64,000 nt of DNA from Bartonella rattaustraliani AUST/NH4 (GTDB lineage Bacteria; Pseudomonadota; Alphaproteobacteria; Rhizobiales; Rhizobiaceae). Made by a program: the position numbers and the translations under genes. This document shows positions 40,483-50,726 of this stretch, piece after piece; within the stretch, counting starts at the first letter, position 1; every line of letters begins with the position of its first letter. Location of the stretch: contig NZ_CALW02000031.1 of assembly GCF_000312565.1 (NCBI RefSeq), forward strand, positions 124,001 to 188,000. Reading direction: 5' to 3'. Below the pieces are notes generated by a model that was given only the letters and a program-made list of their open reading frames with translations, made no database searches and was not told where the DNA came from.

Positions 40483-40505
40483 ACCTTTTGCTTTGGGTAG
40501 AGGAT

Positions 40506-42290
40506 TTATTTGGCGAAGGGAAGTGTAATAATAAAACGTGCACCAGTTTTACGGTTTCCACGTTTGGGGTCAATAATATTTTCGGCTGTAATTGTTCCAT
40601 TATGCGCTTCGATGATTTGCCGACTAATAGAAAGTCCGAGGCCTGAGTTTTGTCCAAAAGCATCTTCGTTTGGTCGATCAGTATAGAAGCGTTCAAAAAT
40701 GCGTTCAATATTCTCTGAACGAATACCAGGACCATTATCTTCAATGAGTAAGATGAGAGTTGACGCATGACTTTTCATAGTGATATGAATTTTACCGCTA
40801 TTATAGGGAATGAAGGACCGTGCATTTTCAATCAGATTAGAAATAACTTGTCCCAAACGAAGCTCATGTCCCAATACAAGATAAGTTTTTCCGTGGGGGT
40901 GTGGAAGAATATTCAGATTTATATCAATAGTTTGCGTGTTACGGTATACTTCTTGAGCAGCATGAACAAGGCTTTTCAAAAGCGGTGTCATATCAACGAT
41001 CTGTGCAGTTTCACGAGCAAGCTCTGCATCAAGCCTTGAGGCATCAGAAATATCTGTAATCAATCGGTCAAGACGACGTACATCATGTTGAATAATTTCA
41101 TATAATTGTTCTTGAGCTTCTTCATTTTTAGCCAAAGGGAGTGTTTCAACAGCACTACGCAGTGAGGTAAGCGGATTTTTCAACTCATGACTTACATCAG
41201 CAGCAAAGCGTTCAATGGCTTCAATGCGCATATAAAGGGCATTGGTCATATCACGAATAGAGGTTGAAAGATGACCAATTTCATCTTCACGCGTTGAGAA
41301 ATCAGGAATTTCTACACGTTTATTATTGCCATTGCGTACACGGTCGGCGGAGGCAGATAGTTTGCTCAAAGGATGGGCAATGGTGTGGGCTAAAAATATG
41401 GAAAGCACCAAAAGTACAGTTCCAACCACAGCAAAGACTTTAAAAATGACTAGTCTTTCACCTTTTACAATGTCATCAATATCTGAACCGAGCGTTGAAA
41501 GAAGAAGGGCGCCCACCACTGCACGATAACGTTGAACAGGTACAGCAACAGAAACGATTAATTGCCCTTGTTTGTTGCGTCTTTTGGCAGTCGCAACAGC
41601 TCCATTTAAGGCTCTATACACTTCTGGGTAAGCAAGCCCACTGTTTTGTGCTTGTTCTCTATCAAGAGAAAGACCACTGCCATAAAAGATTTTTGAAAAC
41701 CATGAAGTGAAACGTTCCCACATGGTTTGTTCTGTTTTAAGAGGGGGTAAATCATAGCTAAAAACTTCACCACTAGAGTAAAGAACACGCGAATCAAGAA
41801 GTAAAGTTGCATCACGATCATAAATACGCGCTCTTGTTGTTTTGGGTGTGATAAGCCGTCGTAAAAGAGGAGCAACCTGTTCAGGATTAATAGGAAAGTC
41901 CCAAGAATCTGTTGATTGAGGTGCAGGTGTAACGCTTTCTCCAGCTTGTAATTCTAAAAGTTTTTGAGGGTCAATGAGAATAGAATTTGTATCCACTGTT
42001 GCGGAAGCAGCAATAGCTCCAGCAATAATTTTTCCTTGGGTGCATAAACTTTTAATTTTTGCTTCAATCAAACCATCGCGAAATTGATTAAGATATAAAA
42101 TACCTGTCACGAGAATGGCAAGGGCAGCAATATTTAAGATGACAATACGACGTGTAAGGCTGGAAAACAGCAATTGTCTGAAAAGACGCTGTATTCGAAG
42201 ATGCGAATGAAAAATCTTAGGAAATGATGTTGGAGGGATATCATTTGGTGCTGTTTCTTGCAACGTTTCCTGTTGAGTGTTTTGTGTCAT
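40506..42290 (-). CDS. chvG: Sensor histidine kinase ChvG (BatS)
   Basis: A 594-residue membrane sensor kinase. Helix 1 spans about residues 49-68 (VILNIAALAILVTGILYL), a periplasmic sensor domain covers about 70-275, and helix 2 follows (FKVFAVVGTVLLVLSIFLA). Then come HAMP, the H-box FAADVSHELKNPLTSLRSA with the phosphorylated His, the N-box VISNLIENARSF, and G boxes IEDNGPGI and GLGLSISRQI. The ChvG/ExoS family responds to acid and envelope signals in rhizobia; in Bartonella its homologue BatS activates host-interaction genes including VirB/D4 secretion. It follows chvI by 50 bases. Confidence 0.94.
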   Translation of the reverse strand: MTQNTQQETLQETAPNDIPPTSFPKIFHSHLRIQRLFRQLLFSSLTRRIVILNIAALAILVTGILYLNQFRDGLIEAKIKSLCTQGKIIAGAIAASATVDTNSILIDPQKLLELQAGESVTPAPQSTDSWDFPINPEQVAPLLRRLITPKTTRARIYDRDATLLLDSRVLYSSGEVFSYDLPPLKTEQTMWERFTSWFSKIFYGSGLSLDREQAQNSGLAYPEVYRALNGAVATAKRRNKQGQLIVSVAVPVQRYRAVVGALLLSTLGSDIDDIVKGERLVIFKVFAVVGTVLLVLSIFLAHTIAHPLSKLSASADRVRNGNNKRVEIPDFSTREDEIGHLSTSIRDMTNALYMRIEAIERFAADVSHELKNPLTSLRSAVETLPLAKNEEAQEQLYEIIQHDVRRLDRLITDISDASRLDAELARETAQIVDMTPLLKSLVHAAQEVYRNTQTIDINLNILPHPHGKTYLVLGHELRLGQVISNLIENARSFIPYNSGKIHITMKSHASTLILLIEDNGPGIRSENIERIFERFYTDRPNEDAFGQNSGLGLSISRQIIEAHNGTITAENIIDPKRGNRKTGARFIITLPFAK

Positions 42291-42340
42291 TGATTTGATT
42301 GCCGTTCAAATTCTTGCGACAAAATAATTTTACAATAGTT

Positions 42341-43063
42341 TTACACTTCATGGAAACGATAGCCTACACCATAAAGTGTTTCAATCATTGCAAAATCATC
42401 ATCGACTTGTTTAAACTTTTTACGCAAACGTTTAATGTGACTATCAATGGTACGGTCATCGACATAGACTTGATCACTATATGCAGCATCCATCAAAGCG
42501 TCACGACTTTTTACAACTCCAGGTCTTTGTGCTAAGGTTTGCAGAATCAAAAACTCCGTAACGGTTAAAATAACAGGTTTATCTTTCCATGTACAGGTGT
42601 GACGTTCTTGGTCCATAACAAGATCCCCACGTTTGAGAGAAGAAGAGGGAGAGGTTCCTGTTGCAAGGGGTTGGTTGCGCGCATTAGAACGACGCAAGAT
42701 AGCTTTTACACGTTCAATAAGGAGACGCTGAGAGAAAGGTTTTGTAATAAAATCATCAGCGCCCATTTTAAGACCAAACAGTTCATCAATTTCGTCATCT
42801 TTAGAGGTGAGAAAAATGACAGGAATATCAGACTTTTGACGCAGTCTGCGCAAAAGTTCCATCCCGTCCATTCGGGGCATTTTAATGTCAAAAATAGCTA
42901 AATGTGGAGGATGGAGTGTGAGACCTTTGAGTGCAGATGCTCCATCTGTATAGCTTTCAACGCGATATCCCTCTGTTTCAAGCGCAAAAGATAAAGATGT
43001 CAAAATATTACGGTCATCATCAACAAGTACAATCGTTTGTGTGATTGTTGGAGTATCCTTCAT
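42341..43063 (-). CDS. chvI: Response regulator ChvI (BatR)
   Basis: A 240-residue OmpR/PhoB-type regulator. The receiver domain has the acidic pocket (VDDD, residues 14-17), phospho-acceptor Asp59 in [12 protein letters not shown], the Thr in FLTSKDD and the Lys in FITKPFS. The C-terminal winged helix ([36 protein letters not shown]) binds DNA. It is the first gene of the leftward series chvI-chvG-hprK-EIIA-HPr. The promoter should lie in the 43064-43465 gap. A GAAAGG stretch precedes the ATG. Confidence 0.95.
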   Translation of the reverse strand: MKDTPTITQTIVLVDDDRNILTSLSFALETEGYRVESYTDGASALKGLTLHPPHLAIFDIKMPRMDGMELLRRLRQKSDIPVIFLTSKDDEIDELFGLKMGADDFITKPFSQRLLIERVKAILRRSNARNQPLATGTSPSSSLKRGDLVMDQERHTCTWKDKPVILTVTEFLILQTLAQRPGVVKSRDALMDAAYSDQVYVDDRTIDSHIKRLRKKFKQVDDDFAMIETLYGVGYRFHEV

Positions 43064-43465
43064 GGCTTCTTAGACCTTTCTATTGCCGTATGAGCAAATC
43101 AATCCATACTTATTTATATGGGAGTTCGCATTTTTTTTGCAAAACAAATATGATACAAATTATTGCAAAGCAAAAAATCTTTCATCTTTACGGTAAAAGC
43201 TTGTTTTATCTTTGCAATTTTATAATGTTTTTATGCGCATAAAGATCCCTTCGTTTGAGAGAAAATTTATATAAATACGTTTTTTGTCAAAGTTTTTTTT
43301 TGCTTTGCCAAAGTTTCTTGTCATCTCTGTTTCAGAATTGAACAGGTCCATTTTTGATTGTTGAAGTTTAGAAAATTCGCCTATCTTTTTTAAGAGAGAA
43401 ATGAAAGAGTGTGGTGACATTTACGCAAAAAAATTGCTCTCATTGCACAAAAGGAGGAGGCTATA
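43064..43465. other. Divergent promoter region between chvI and the BON/LysM gene
   Basis: No gene. A perfect 12-base palindrome, TTATGCGCATAA, lies at 43231-43242, about 170 bases before chvI and 225 before the BON/LysM gene; it might be a regulator site. No -35/-10 pair was convincing. Confidence 0.4.
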
Positions 43466-43921
43466 ATGGGATTTTTTAATTTTATGAAAACAGTTGGTGA
43501 AAAGCTTGGTATGGGGAATCATGCACCAGAAGAAAAGGATTTTAAAGCTGCGTTTGATAACTTTCAACTTGGCACAGAAAAAGTGAATATTCAGGTTGAA
43601 AATGGTAAAGCTATTTTAAGTGGTGAGGTTCCAGATAGAGAGACACTTGAAAAAGCGCTTTTAGTTGTTGGCAATTCGCAGGGGATTTCTTCTGTTGATG
43701 TTGACCAATTAAAAATTGCAAATACCACATCTACAAAAGCTTCTCGCTTTTATGAAGTAAAATCGGGTGACAATCTTTGGAAAATTGCTGAAGAAATGTA
43801 TGGAAAAGGGCACGGCGATAAAAATACATTTATTTTTGAAGCCAATAAACCAATGCTGAAATCCCCTGATCAAATTTATCCCGGGCAAATGTTGCGCATT
43901 CCTGAAATAAATCACACTTAA
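43466..43921 (+). CDS. BON and LysM domain protein (YgaU/Kbp-like)
   Basis: A 151-residue protein with an N-terminal BON domain (about 25-85; VNIQVENGKAILSGEVPDRE) and a C-terminal LysM domain (about 95-148; RFYEVKSGDNLWKIAEEMYG, IYPGQMLRIPEI). E. coli Kbp/YgaU has the same two-domain plan and binds potassium; similar proteins are also called peptidoglycan-binding. There is no signal peptide, consistent with a cytoplasmic K+-binding role, but that role is inference. A strong AAGGAGGAGG site precedes the ATG. A bidirectional terminator follows. Confidence 0.9.
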   Translation: MGFFNFMKTVGEKLGMGNHAPEEKDFKAAFDNFQLGTEKVNIQVENGKAILSGEVPDRETLEKALLVVGNSQGISSVDVDQLKIANTTSTKASRFYEVKSGDNLWKIAEEMYGKGHGDKNTFIFEANKPMLKSPDQIYPGQMLRIPEINHT

Positions 43922-43960
43922 TTCAAACAAAAGATAAAGTCTTTTTTACGGTATTAAACA

Positions 43961-43992
43961 AAAAAGCGTGAAAGAATTTTTCCACGCTTTTT
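43961..43992. terminator. Bidirectional rho-independent terminator
   Basis: AAAAAGCGTG and CACGCTTTTT form a perfect 10-bp stem with a 12-base loop, with T tracts on both strands. It separates the converging BON/LysM gene and copper-chaperone gene. Confidence 0.85.
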
Positions 43993-44023
43993 ACTATTGT
44001 GTATTAAGGACTAAAGCAAAAAC

Positions 44024-44578
44024 TTAGTGTACAGAATCTGGTTTGGAAGGTGATTTTTCCACCATAGCGTTCACTGAAAAGTCAACGTCAATCGTTCCGG
44101 CTTTTTCAAATGTCAACTTTGCGGTGATTTTGTCACCTGCTTTGAAGGGTTTTGAAAGTCCCATGAACATAATATGATTGCTTCCAGGCTTAAGTGTAAC
44201 TTCACCATTGCCTGGAATTTCAATGCCATGCTGCATGTGTTCCATTTTCATAATATTATTAACGACTGTCATAGCGTGGATTTCTGCTGTTTTTATTCCT
44301 TTTGCGGATACAGAAACCAAACGATCTGGGGTATTACTGTGATTAATGATGTAGAGATAACCGCTACTAACTTTTACACCTTTAGGCGTTGCACGCGTCC
44401 AAGGATGAAGAATTTCTATATTCCCAACCTTATATTGTTGAGCGGCTGCGGGTAGAGCTATACAAGCGAAGAGAAGAACGAATATGGCATTTGAAAGAAC
44501 CTTTTTGAATGGATATTGTATGTGGGTTGTGTATTGAGATGCGAGCTTCTTTGTTTTTTCTACGATAAATATCATCAT
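44024..44578 (-). CDS. Periplasmic copper chaperone PCu(A)C
   Basis: A 184-residue exported protein of the PCuAC/DUF461 family, which delivers Cu(I) to cytochrome oxidase. A signal peptide (FKKVLSNAIFVLLFACIALPAAAQ) precedes the mature domain. The copper ligand pattern is visible: EIHAM, then MKMEHM, and HIMFMG further on (H-M...M...H-M). I use the ATG at 44578, seven bases after AAGGAGGG; an upstream ATG at 44626 would swallow that site. It is a single gene, converging on the BON/LysM gene, with no SCO or oxidase genes nearby. Confidence 0.9.
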   Translation of the reverse strand: MMIFIVEKTKKLASQYTTHIQYPFKKVLSNAIFVLLFACIALPAAAQQYKVGNIEILHPWTRATPKGVKVSSGYLYIINHSNTPDRLVSVSAKGIKTAEIHAMTVVNNIMKMEHMQHGIEIPGNGEVTLKPGSNHIMFMGLSKPFKAGDKITAKLTFEKAGTIDVDFSVNAMVEKSPSKPDSVH

Positions 44579-44936
44579 TGATTTACCCTCCTTCGTTAGA
44601 TTCATCTCATGAATACATTTTTTCACTTTTACCAGAGTTTTTGCCTAAAATAAAAGAAAGAATTTTGAGAGTCGTATAAATTTAAATCTGAGCATAAAGA
44701 TCATGGGTTTTCTTACTTTTAAGGAAAGTGATAAAAAGTAAGAATACATGGAAAAACAAGGAAGATATCTTTACTCTATTTGCAAATTTGAAAAGTCTGT
44801 AAGCAATTGAGCAGATCATGTTCAGGTGTATTCAAAACGTGATTTTCAAATAAAAAAAACAAATGATTAAAGATAAACTGTTGAGAGTTGATAGACAAAT
44901 AATATCCAAAGATATAAACATTTTGTACAATAGGGT
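44579..44936. other. Gene-free stretch upstream of the copper chaperone gene
   Basis: No gene, RNA or repeat recognised in these 358 bases. Confidence 0.45.
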
Positions 44937-45802
44937 TTAATCTCGTGTGTTGAGTGATAAAGGGACGCGAAACTCTGTTGTCGCATCACGTCTTCCTTTC
45001 ATATTTTCAGCAGGTATAATCCATATGTTCCCTTCAATCTGATCTTCACGAATATGACGAAAGGGATTGGTGCGAACGCCCGTAAGGATAAGCAAACGCA
45101 AAGTCAATTGTGTTAGGGTTGTTGCTTGGCAAAGTGTTTGATAAAAAGCCGGCACCTCTTTCCAATCCATTGCAGACATATTAGTCACTTTGTGGCGTTG
45201 TTTTCCTAAGAGGGCGCGTGCTTTGGTTGTGACTTGTAAATCAACATCTAATCCCAATGCAGCCGCATGTTTGAAACAAAGATTAAGACGCATGAGGGCT
45301 TTCTCTGCTGTTTTTGCTTTTGTATGCCAAATAGGAGCAAGCGTATTGCGTATATCTGTTTGTGTGATTTCTGAAATGGGCAAACAGCCTAATTTGGGGA
45401 GTACGTGAAGTTGTAAAGGCAAAAACCAGCCTCCAGCCTTACCATCACCTTTTAATTCAGCTTTACGACTTTCAAAAGTCTCTAGAGCAATATCTTTAAG
45501 ATAATGAAGATTGCACATTGCCTCACGCTTTTGTTTCTCACGTTCTTTAATGGGGTCACGACCCTCATGTAAAACAGAACGCCACCGTGTTACAGTTTCG
45601 CGGGCTTGTTTTAAAGAGACTTCTCTTAGAGCCCCCAAGCCCATTTCACGGCGTCGTCCGTGAATTGTATAACGATTAACGATAAAGCCATTGAGCGCCA
45701 CCATCTTTACGCTTATGAAGGTACAAGCTGGCACCATCTTATATTTACCAGCCCCCAATGTTGCGACAGCCCTTGGCACTTAAGGCGATTCATAAGAGGC
45801 AT
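44937..45802 (-). pseudogene. Truncated P4-type tyrosine integrase (remnant copy 12)
   Basis: The longest integrase copy in the window. From the ancestral ATG at 45802 (AAGGAGG before it) the frame is broken three times near the start: an inserted base near codon 10, one deleted base, and a 7-base TTAATCG duplication. An open run of about 240 codons follows, with the DUF4102 segment (YTIHGRRREMGLGALREV), the core-binding domain (LPLQLHVLPKLGCLPISEIT) and the first catalytic arginine box TGVRTNPFRHI. It stops after EFRVPLSLNTRD, before the HxxR and nucleophilic Tyr. It therefore cannot recombine DNA. It lacks the ~20-bp tandem duplication found in most other copies. Confidence 0.88.
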
Positions 45803-45972
45803 TTTTCCTCCTTTCCTCTATAATTTACCCATCTGCCAACCCCGCTTATGGTGTAAAACTAAGTGAATAAAATTGATTCAACATGAAGTGATTTGAGATG
45901 AGAGAATCTTACAATATTCGGGGGTATGATTCAAGTTGGATAATGATGATTTATCATTATAAATCAATGTAT
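45803..45972 (-). repeat. Upstream block of integrase remnant copy 12
   Basis: The conserved ~170 bases before the integrase start, from ACATTGATTTATAATGATA at the outer end to the AGAGGAAAGGAGG ribosome-binding region. This block is what all 15 copies share. Confidence 0.78.
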
Positions 45973-46504
45973 TGAATGATATAAGAAACGTGATTATTGA
46001 TTGCATAAAGTTTATGCGCGTCATGATAAGAGGTTGAGTTTAAGAAAGATTGTGATATTCATGACGTAAATGATGCGTATCTGAACGCTATTTTTAACAA
46101 GCATTTCGTGTGATTTTGAGAAACTAAGAAAAGTGTGCAGCCATTCTCTTTCTCTTTATTTTTTTGATTTTAGAATCTGATATGTTTATGAGAATTTGTA
46201 GATAAAGAGATGCTATAGGTTCACATCTTCAACAAATATGGCGTTTACGTATAAGTAGAATGCTTCTACGTATAAGTAGAATGCTTCATTTTTAAAAAAA
46301 ATTTTATTTTGAGATGTTTCTCTCATTATTCTCTTGTAGCAATAAAAACCCGTTCTTATATACGAAGCAGAAAGGCTTGTTGGGCTTGTTAGTTTATGAT
46401 TTATGTAACTTGCGGTGAAATGCAGGCTTTAAGTGTTATGAAGGAGCTGTCTTAGAAAGATGCTTTATGAAGGTTGAGGTAGCTTGCTGAATGGAGATTA
46501 TAAT
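45973..46504. promoter_or_regulatory. Upstream region of dnaK
   Basis: A 530-base non-coding region that must carry the dnaK promoter. No CIRCE element is visible. A 21-bp tandem repeat (46246-46287) lies about 220 bases before the start codon. I could not place a sigma-32 promoter with confidence. Confidence 0.45.
46246..46287 (+). repeat. Perfect 21-bp tandem repeat
   Basis: TACGTATAAGTAGAATGCTTC occurs twice without any gap. The 21-base period is two helical turns, so it would place any bound protein on the same DNA face. Confidence 0.85.
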
Positions 46505-48400
46505 ATGGCAAAAGTAATTGGTATTGATTTGGGGACAACGAACTCTTGTGTTGCTGTGATGGATGGCAAAAACGCAAAGGTTATTGAAAATTCAGAAGGA
46601 GCGCGGACAACACCTTCTGTTGTTGCCTTTACTGATGGGGGAGAGCGGCTTGTTGGGCAGCCTGCTAAACGGCAAGCGGTTACAAATCCTGAAGGAACGG
46701 TTTTTGCAGTTAAACGTCTGATTGGGCGCCGTTTTGATGATCCTATGGTTGAAAAAGATAAAGCCCTTGTCCCTTATAAAATTGTTAAGGGTGATAATGG
46801 TGACGCATGGGTTGAAGAAGAGGGCAAGAAGTATTCTCCGTCACAAATTTCAGCCATGATTTTGCAAAAAATGAAAGAAACTGCGGAATCTTATCTTGGT
46901 GAAAAGGTTGAGCAAGCGGTTATTACTGTTCCGGCTTATTTCAATGATGCACAGCGTCAAGCTACGAAAGATGCGGGTAAAATTGCTGGACTTGAGGTTT
47001 TGCGGATTATCAATGAGCCAACAGCTGCTGCTTTAGCGTATGGTTTGGATAAAAAAGATGGAAAAACCATTGCTGTTTACGATCTTGGTGGTGGTACATT
47101 TGATATTTCTGTTCTTGAAATTGGTGATGGCGTTTTTGAAGTTAAATCGACCAATGGAGATACTTTTTTAGGTGGTGAAGATTTTGATATGCGCTTGGTC
47201 GGTTATTTTGCTGATGAGTTCAAAAAAGAGCAAGGGATTGACCTGAAAAGTGATAAATTAGCATTGCAACGTTTGAAAGAAGCAGCGGAAAAGGCAAAGA
47301 TTGAACTTTCTTCTTCACAACAGACAGAAATTAATTTGCCATTTATCACAGCAGATCAGTCGGGTCCCAAACACTTAACGATGAAGTTAACTCGGGCAAA
47401 ATTTGAATCTTTGGTTGATGATCTGGTTCAACGTACAATAGAGCCTTGTAAAGCAGCATTGAAAGATGCAGGGCTGAAAGCTGGTGAGATTGACGAAGTT
47501 GTTTTAGTGGGTGGTATGACACGTATGCCCAAGATACAAGAAGTTGTGCAAAGCTTCTTTGGTAAAGATCCACACAAGGGCGTTAATCCCGATGAAGTTG
47601 TGGCAATGGGTGCTGCCATTCAAGGGGGGGTATTACAAGGCGATGTAAAAGACGTATTGCTCTTGGATGTAACACCTCTCTCGTTAGGTATTGAAACATT
47701 AGGTGGGGTTTTTACACGTCTCATTGAACGCAACACCACGATACCAACCAAAAAATCACAAGTTTTTTCAACAGCTGATGATAATCAAAGTGCTGTGACT
47801 ATTCGTGTTTTCCAAGGTGAACGCGAAATGGCTAATGATAATAAGTTACTCGCTCAATTTGATCTTGTTGGCATTCCACCAGCGCCGCGTGGTATCCCTC
47901 AAATTGAGGTCACTTTTGATATTGATGCGAATGGGATTGTGAATGTTTCAGCAAAAGATAAAGGAACTGGTAAAGAACACCAGATTCGTATTCAAGCTTC
48001 AGGTGGTTTGAGTGATACTGACATTGAAAAAATGGTAAAAGATGCTGAAGAGCATGCAGCTGAGGATAAAAAGCGTCGTGAAGGTGTTGAAGCGAGAAAT
48101 CAGGCAGAAGCTCTCATTCACTCAACTGAAAAATCTTTGGCTGAATATGGTGATAAGGTTTCTTCTGAAGAGAAAGAACAGATTGAAACTGCAATATCTG
48201 ATTTGAAGTCCACACTTGATGGCACTGATACGGAAGAAGTAACAGCAAAAATGCAGAAACTAGCAGAAGTGAGTATGAAGCTTGGACAGGCTATGTATGA
48301 GGCTTCACAGGCAGCAGCAGCTGATCCTGAAACAGATAATACAAAGACTGATGATGTTGTTGATGCTGATTTTGAAGAAGTTGATGATAAGAAGAAATAA
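46505..48400 (+). CDS. dnaK: Molecular chaperone DnaK (Hsp70)
   Basis: A 631-residue Hsp70. The ATPase domain (1-385) has [62 protein letters not shown] and [11 protein letters not shown]. The substrate domain begins at [17 protein letters not shown], and the C-terminus ends in the acidic [14 protein letters not shown] tail. The ATG at 46505 follows TGGAGA at normal spacing; an in-frame TTG at 46484 would add seven residues not usual in the family. DnaK folds and refolds proteins with DnaJ (encoded next) and GrpE (36584-37246). Confidence 0.98.
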   Translation: MAKVIGIDLGTTNSCVAVMDGKNAKVIENSEGARTTPSVVAFTDGGERLVGQPAKRQAVTNPEGTVFAVKRLIGRRFDDPMVEKDKALVPYKIVKGDNGDAWVEEEGKKYSPSQISAMILQKMKETAESYLGEKVEQAVITVPAYFNDAQRQATKDAGKIAGLEVLRIINEPTAAALAYGLDKKDGKTIAVYDLGGGTFDISVLEIGDGVFEVKSTNGDTFLGGEDFDMRLVGYFADEFKKEQGIDLKSDKLALQRLKEAAEKAKIELSSSQQTEINLPFITADQSGPKHLTMKLTRAKFESLVDDLVQRTIEPCKAALKDAGLKAGEIDEVVLVGGMTRMPKIQEVVQSFFGKDPHKGVNPDEVVAMGAAIQGGVLQGDVKDVLLLDVTPLSLGIETLGGVFTRLIERNTTIPTKKSQVFSTADDNQSAVTIRVFQGEREMANDNKLLAQFDLVGIPPAPRGIPQIEVTFDIDANGIVNVSAKDKGTGKEHQIRIQASGGLSDTDIEKMVKDAEEHAAEDKKRREGVEARNQAEALIHSTEKSLAEYGDKVSSEEKEQIETAISDLKSTLDGTDTEEVTAKMQKLAEVSMKLGQAMYEASQAAAADPETDNTKTDDVVDADFEEVDDKKK

Positions 48401-48427
48401 TCTAGATACATGTCTAGATTAATAAAC

Positions 48428-48463
48428 AAACCCGGTCTTTGGAATATAAGGCTGGGCTTTGTT
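48428..48463 (+). terminator. Probable rho-independent terminator after dnaK
   Basis: AAACCCGGTCTT and AAGGCTGGGCTT pair over 12 positions with two G-U pairs and one mismatch around an eight-base loop, followed by TGTTATTT. The T tract is interrupted, so read-through into dnaJ is possible. Confidence 0.6.
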
Positions 48464-48534
48464 ATTTGGGATAAGTTGCTACTTTGTGACTAAGAATATA
48501 CATTGAAAATAGATGATAAAAATATCAGGAATAC

Positions 48535-49683
48535 ATGATGAAGGTTGATTATTATGAAATTCTTGGCGTAACTCGCGAATGTGATGATAAGAAGTTGAAG
48601 TCTGCTTTTCGTAAGTTGGCAATGAAATATCATCCTGATCGCAACGCGGGGGATAAAGAAGCAGAGCGGAAATTTAAAGAAATTGGTGAAGCTTATGAGG
48701 TTCTGAAAGACCCTCAAAAGCGGGCTGCTTATGATCGATTTGGTCATGCGGCTTTTGAGAATAATGGACGAGAGGGTGCAAATCCCTTTAGTGGTTTTTC
48801 TACCAGTGGTGGATTTGCTGATATTTTTGAGGATTTTTTTGGTGAAATGATGGGAGGGGGGCATCGTAGGCGCAATGATGGACGTGAGCGCGGTGCTGAC
48901 CTGAGTTATAACATGGAAGTGACCTTAGAAGAGGCATTTTCAGGAAAAACCGCACAAATTAATATTCTAAGTTCCGTTGCTTGTGATGCTTGTGAGGGAT
49001 CAGGTGCGAAAAAGGGTTCTAAACCACAAGTTTGTGGCACCTGTCATGGTTCTGGTCGTGTGCGTGCTGCGCAAGGTTTCTTTTCCATTGAGCGAACATG
49101 CTCTTCATGTCATGGACGTGGTGAAATCATTACGGACCCATGTCCAAAATGCCAGGGGACAAGACGGGTGGAAAAAAACCGTTCATTGAGCGTAAATATT
49201 CCAACCGGTATTGAAGATGGGACACGTATTCGTCTTTCTGGTGAGGGGGATGCGGGTATTCGTGGTGGTCCTAGTGGTGATCTTTATATTTTTCTTTCTA
49301 TTAAACCGCATGAGTTTTTTCAGCGAGATGGGGCAGATCTCCACTGTCGCATTCCAATTTCAATGGTGACAGCTGCTTTAGGAGGGGAGTTTGAAGTTTC
49401 CGACCTTGAAGGTGTGAAATCTCGTGTTCGGATTCCAGAAGGTACACAAAATGGACGCCAATTCCGTCTCAAGGGTAAAGGCATGCCTATGTTACGTCGT
49501 CAGCAAGCAAGGGGTGACCTTTATATCCATATAACCATTGAAACACCGCAGAAATTAACGCAAGAGCAACGCGAATTGTTGCAAAAATTTGAAAAACTTT
49601 CAAATCACGAAAATTCACCACAATCTCATGGTTTTTTTTCACGTATGAGAGAGTTTTTTGAGAATATTTCCGGTCAAAATTAG
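48535..49683 (+). CDS. dnaJ: Chaperone DnaJ (Hsp40)
   Basis: A 382-residue class A J-protein that stimulates DnaK ATPase and delivers substrates. The J domain (1-70) contains the HPD motif in [16 protein letters not shown] Gly/Phe-rich linker ([21 protein letters not shown]) follows. The zinc-finger region has four CxxCxGxG-type repeats: [24 protein letters not shown] and CPKCQGTR (the last with a missing final Gly). C-terminal substrate-binding domains end the protein. Two adjacent ATGs (48535 and 48538) are possible; AGGAA lies just upstream. It is 134 bases downstream of dnaK. Confidence 0.97.
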   Translation: MMKVDYYEILGVTRECDDKKLKSAFRKLAMKYHPDRNAGDKEAERKFKEIGEAYEVLKDPQKRAAYDRFGHAAFENNGREGANPFSGFSTSGGFADIFEDFFGEMMGGGHRRRNDGRERGADLSYNMEVTLEEAFSGKTAQINILSSVACDACEGSGAKKGSKPQVCGTCHGSGRVRAAQGFFSIERTCSSCHGRGEIITDPCPKCQGTRRVEKNRSLSVNIPTGIEDGTRIRLSGEGDAGIRGGPSGDLYIFLSIKPHEFFQRDGADLHCRIPISMVTAALGGEFEVSDLEGVKSRVRIPEGTQNGRQFRLKGKGMPMLRRQQARGDLYIHITIETPQKLTQEQRELLQKFEKLSNHENSPQSHGFFSRMREFFENISGQN

Positions 49684-50726
49684 TGAAGGTCTATCAAGAT
49701 TGATGAAAAAGCATAACTTGTGAGCAAAAAGACAGAAATTAATTTTATAGATCAAGCTGAAATTGGTTTTTGGTTTAAAAATCATTCTTTGATTTTACTT
49801 CTTTGCGGGGGATCATTCACCAAAAGATGCTATTTACATCATGTGAAAATTTTAAAAACAAATATTTATAGTGGCTTAATTTCTATCCTGTTGGGGAAGG
49901 GTTTTGTATCTTTATCTCTATAAAGTAGCTGTTTTTTCAATGAAAGGAACTCTCATTTTTCATAAAAGTAAGGAGAGCTTTATTCTTTATGCGCGAAGCG
50001 ACTTTTATTTTTTAATCAGAAATTGTTTGAAGAGGATATTAAGTTTCTTTCGAAATGTCCTTTTCTTATCAGCGATGAGTATTTGTCATTATGACGAAGG
50101 CCAGTAACAATTAAATGCAAGAGCAATTGAATGGATCACTTTAAGGGAGTGCGTGTGGTTTGGTCATTTGTTTAGATGGCAATCCTAAGATGATGATATT
50201 TTTTTCATATGCCTTTATTTTCATAGCTCGTGTTGTTGTCAATTGTTCAATGGGATATTTTTTGACTTCGGATCACTTGGGAAAAGGGTGAATTTTAAAG
50301 TCAAAACTTTAGCTGAAATAAAAGAGGATTGTGATTTCGTTATTTTTTATGTTGGCGATAGAGCGGTTCACTTTATCAGTCAATTTTGTTTTCGTCTTAT
50401 AAAATCAATGGTTGTATATCTTTATATTCATTGTTAAAGATTTTACTATGGGGTGAAGTTAATGGGCTGAATGTGCAGCGTAGCTTAAAAATCCTTCTCA
50501 ATTTATACATAAGGTCATTAAGAACATAAGTATTATAAATCTATATTTTTCAATTCTTCTCTGTTTATCCTTTTTTAAGAAAGCTGCATTTGTTTCATCT
50601 TGTTGTTGGTTTTGTCATAATTTTAAAAAATTGCTAATTTTCAGAAGGATAGATAGAGTAAAGTTTGTTTTCACTTTTCTTAAATCTCACTAAGAAATGG
50701 TAAAAAGTGATGAGGAGGCCCTTTTT
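49684..50726. other. 1-kb gene-free stretch between dnaJ and argB
   Basis: Only short open frames (up to about 67 codons) without homology that I recognise. The region is not an integrase remnant. Related genomes usually carry genes here; this may be a decayed gene, but no family could be identified. Confidence 0.4.

Noticed and set aside
45973-46504. Sigma-32 promoter of dnaK
   Set aside because: CTTG-containing stretches occur near 46375-46400 but no matching -10 box at proper spacing could be identified.
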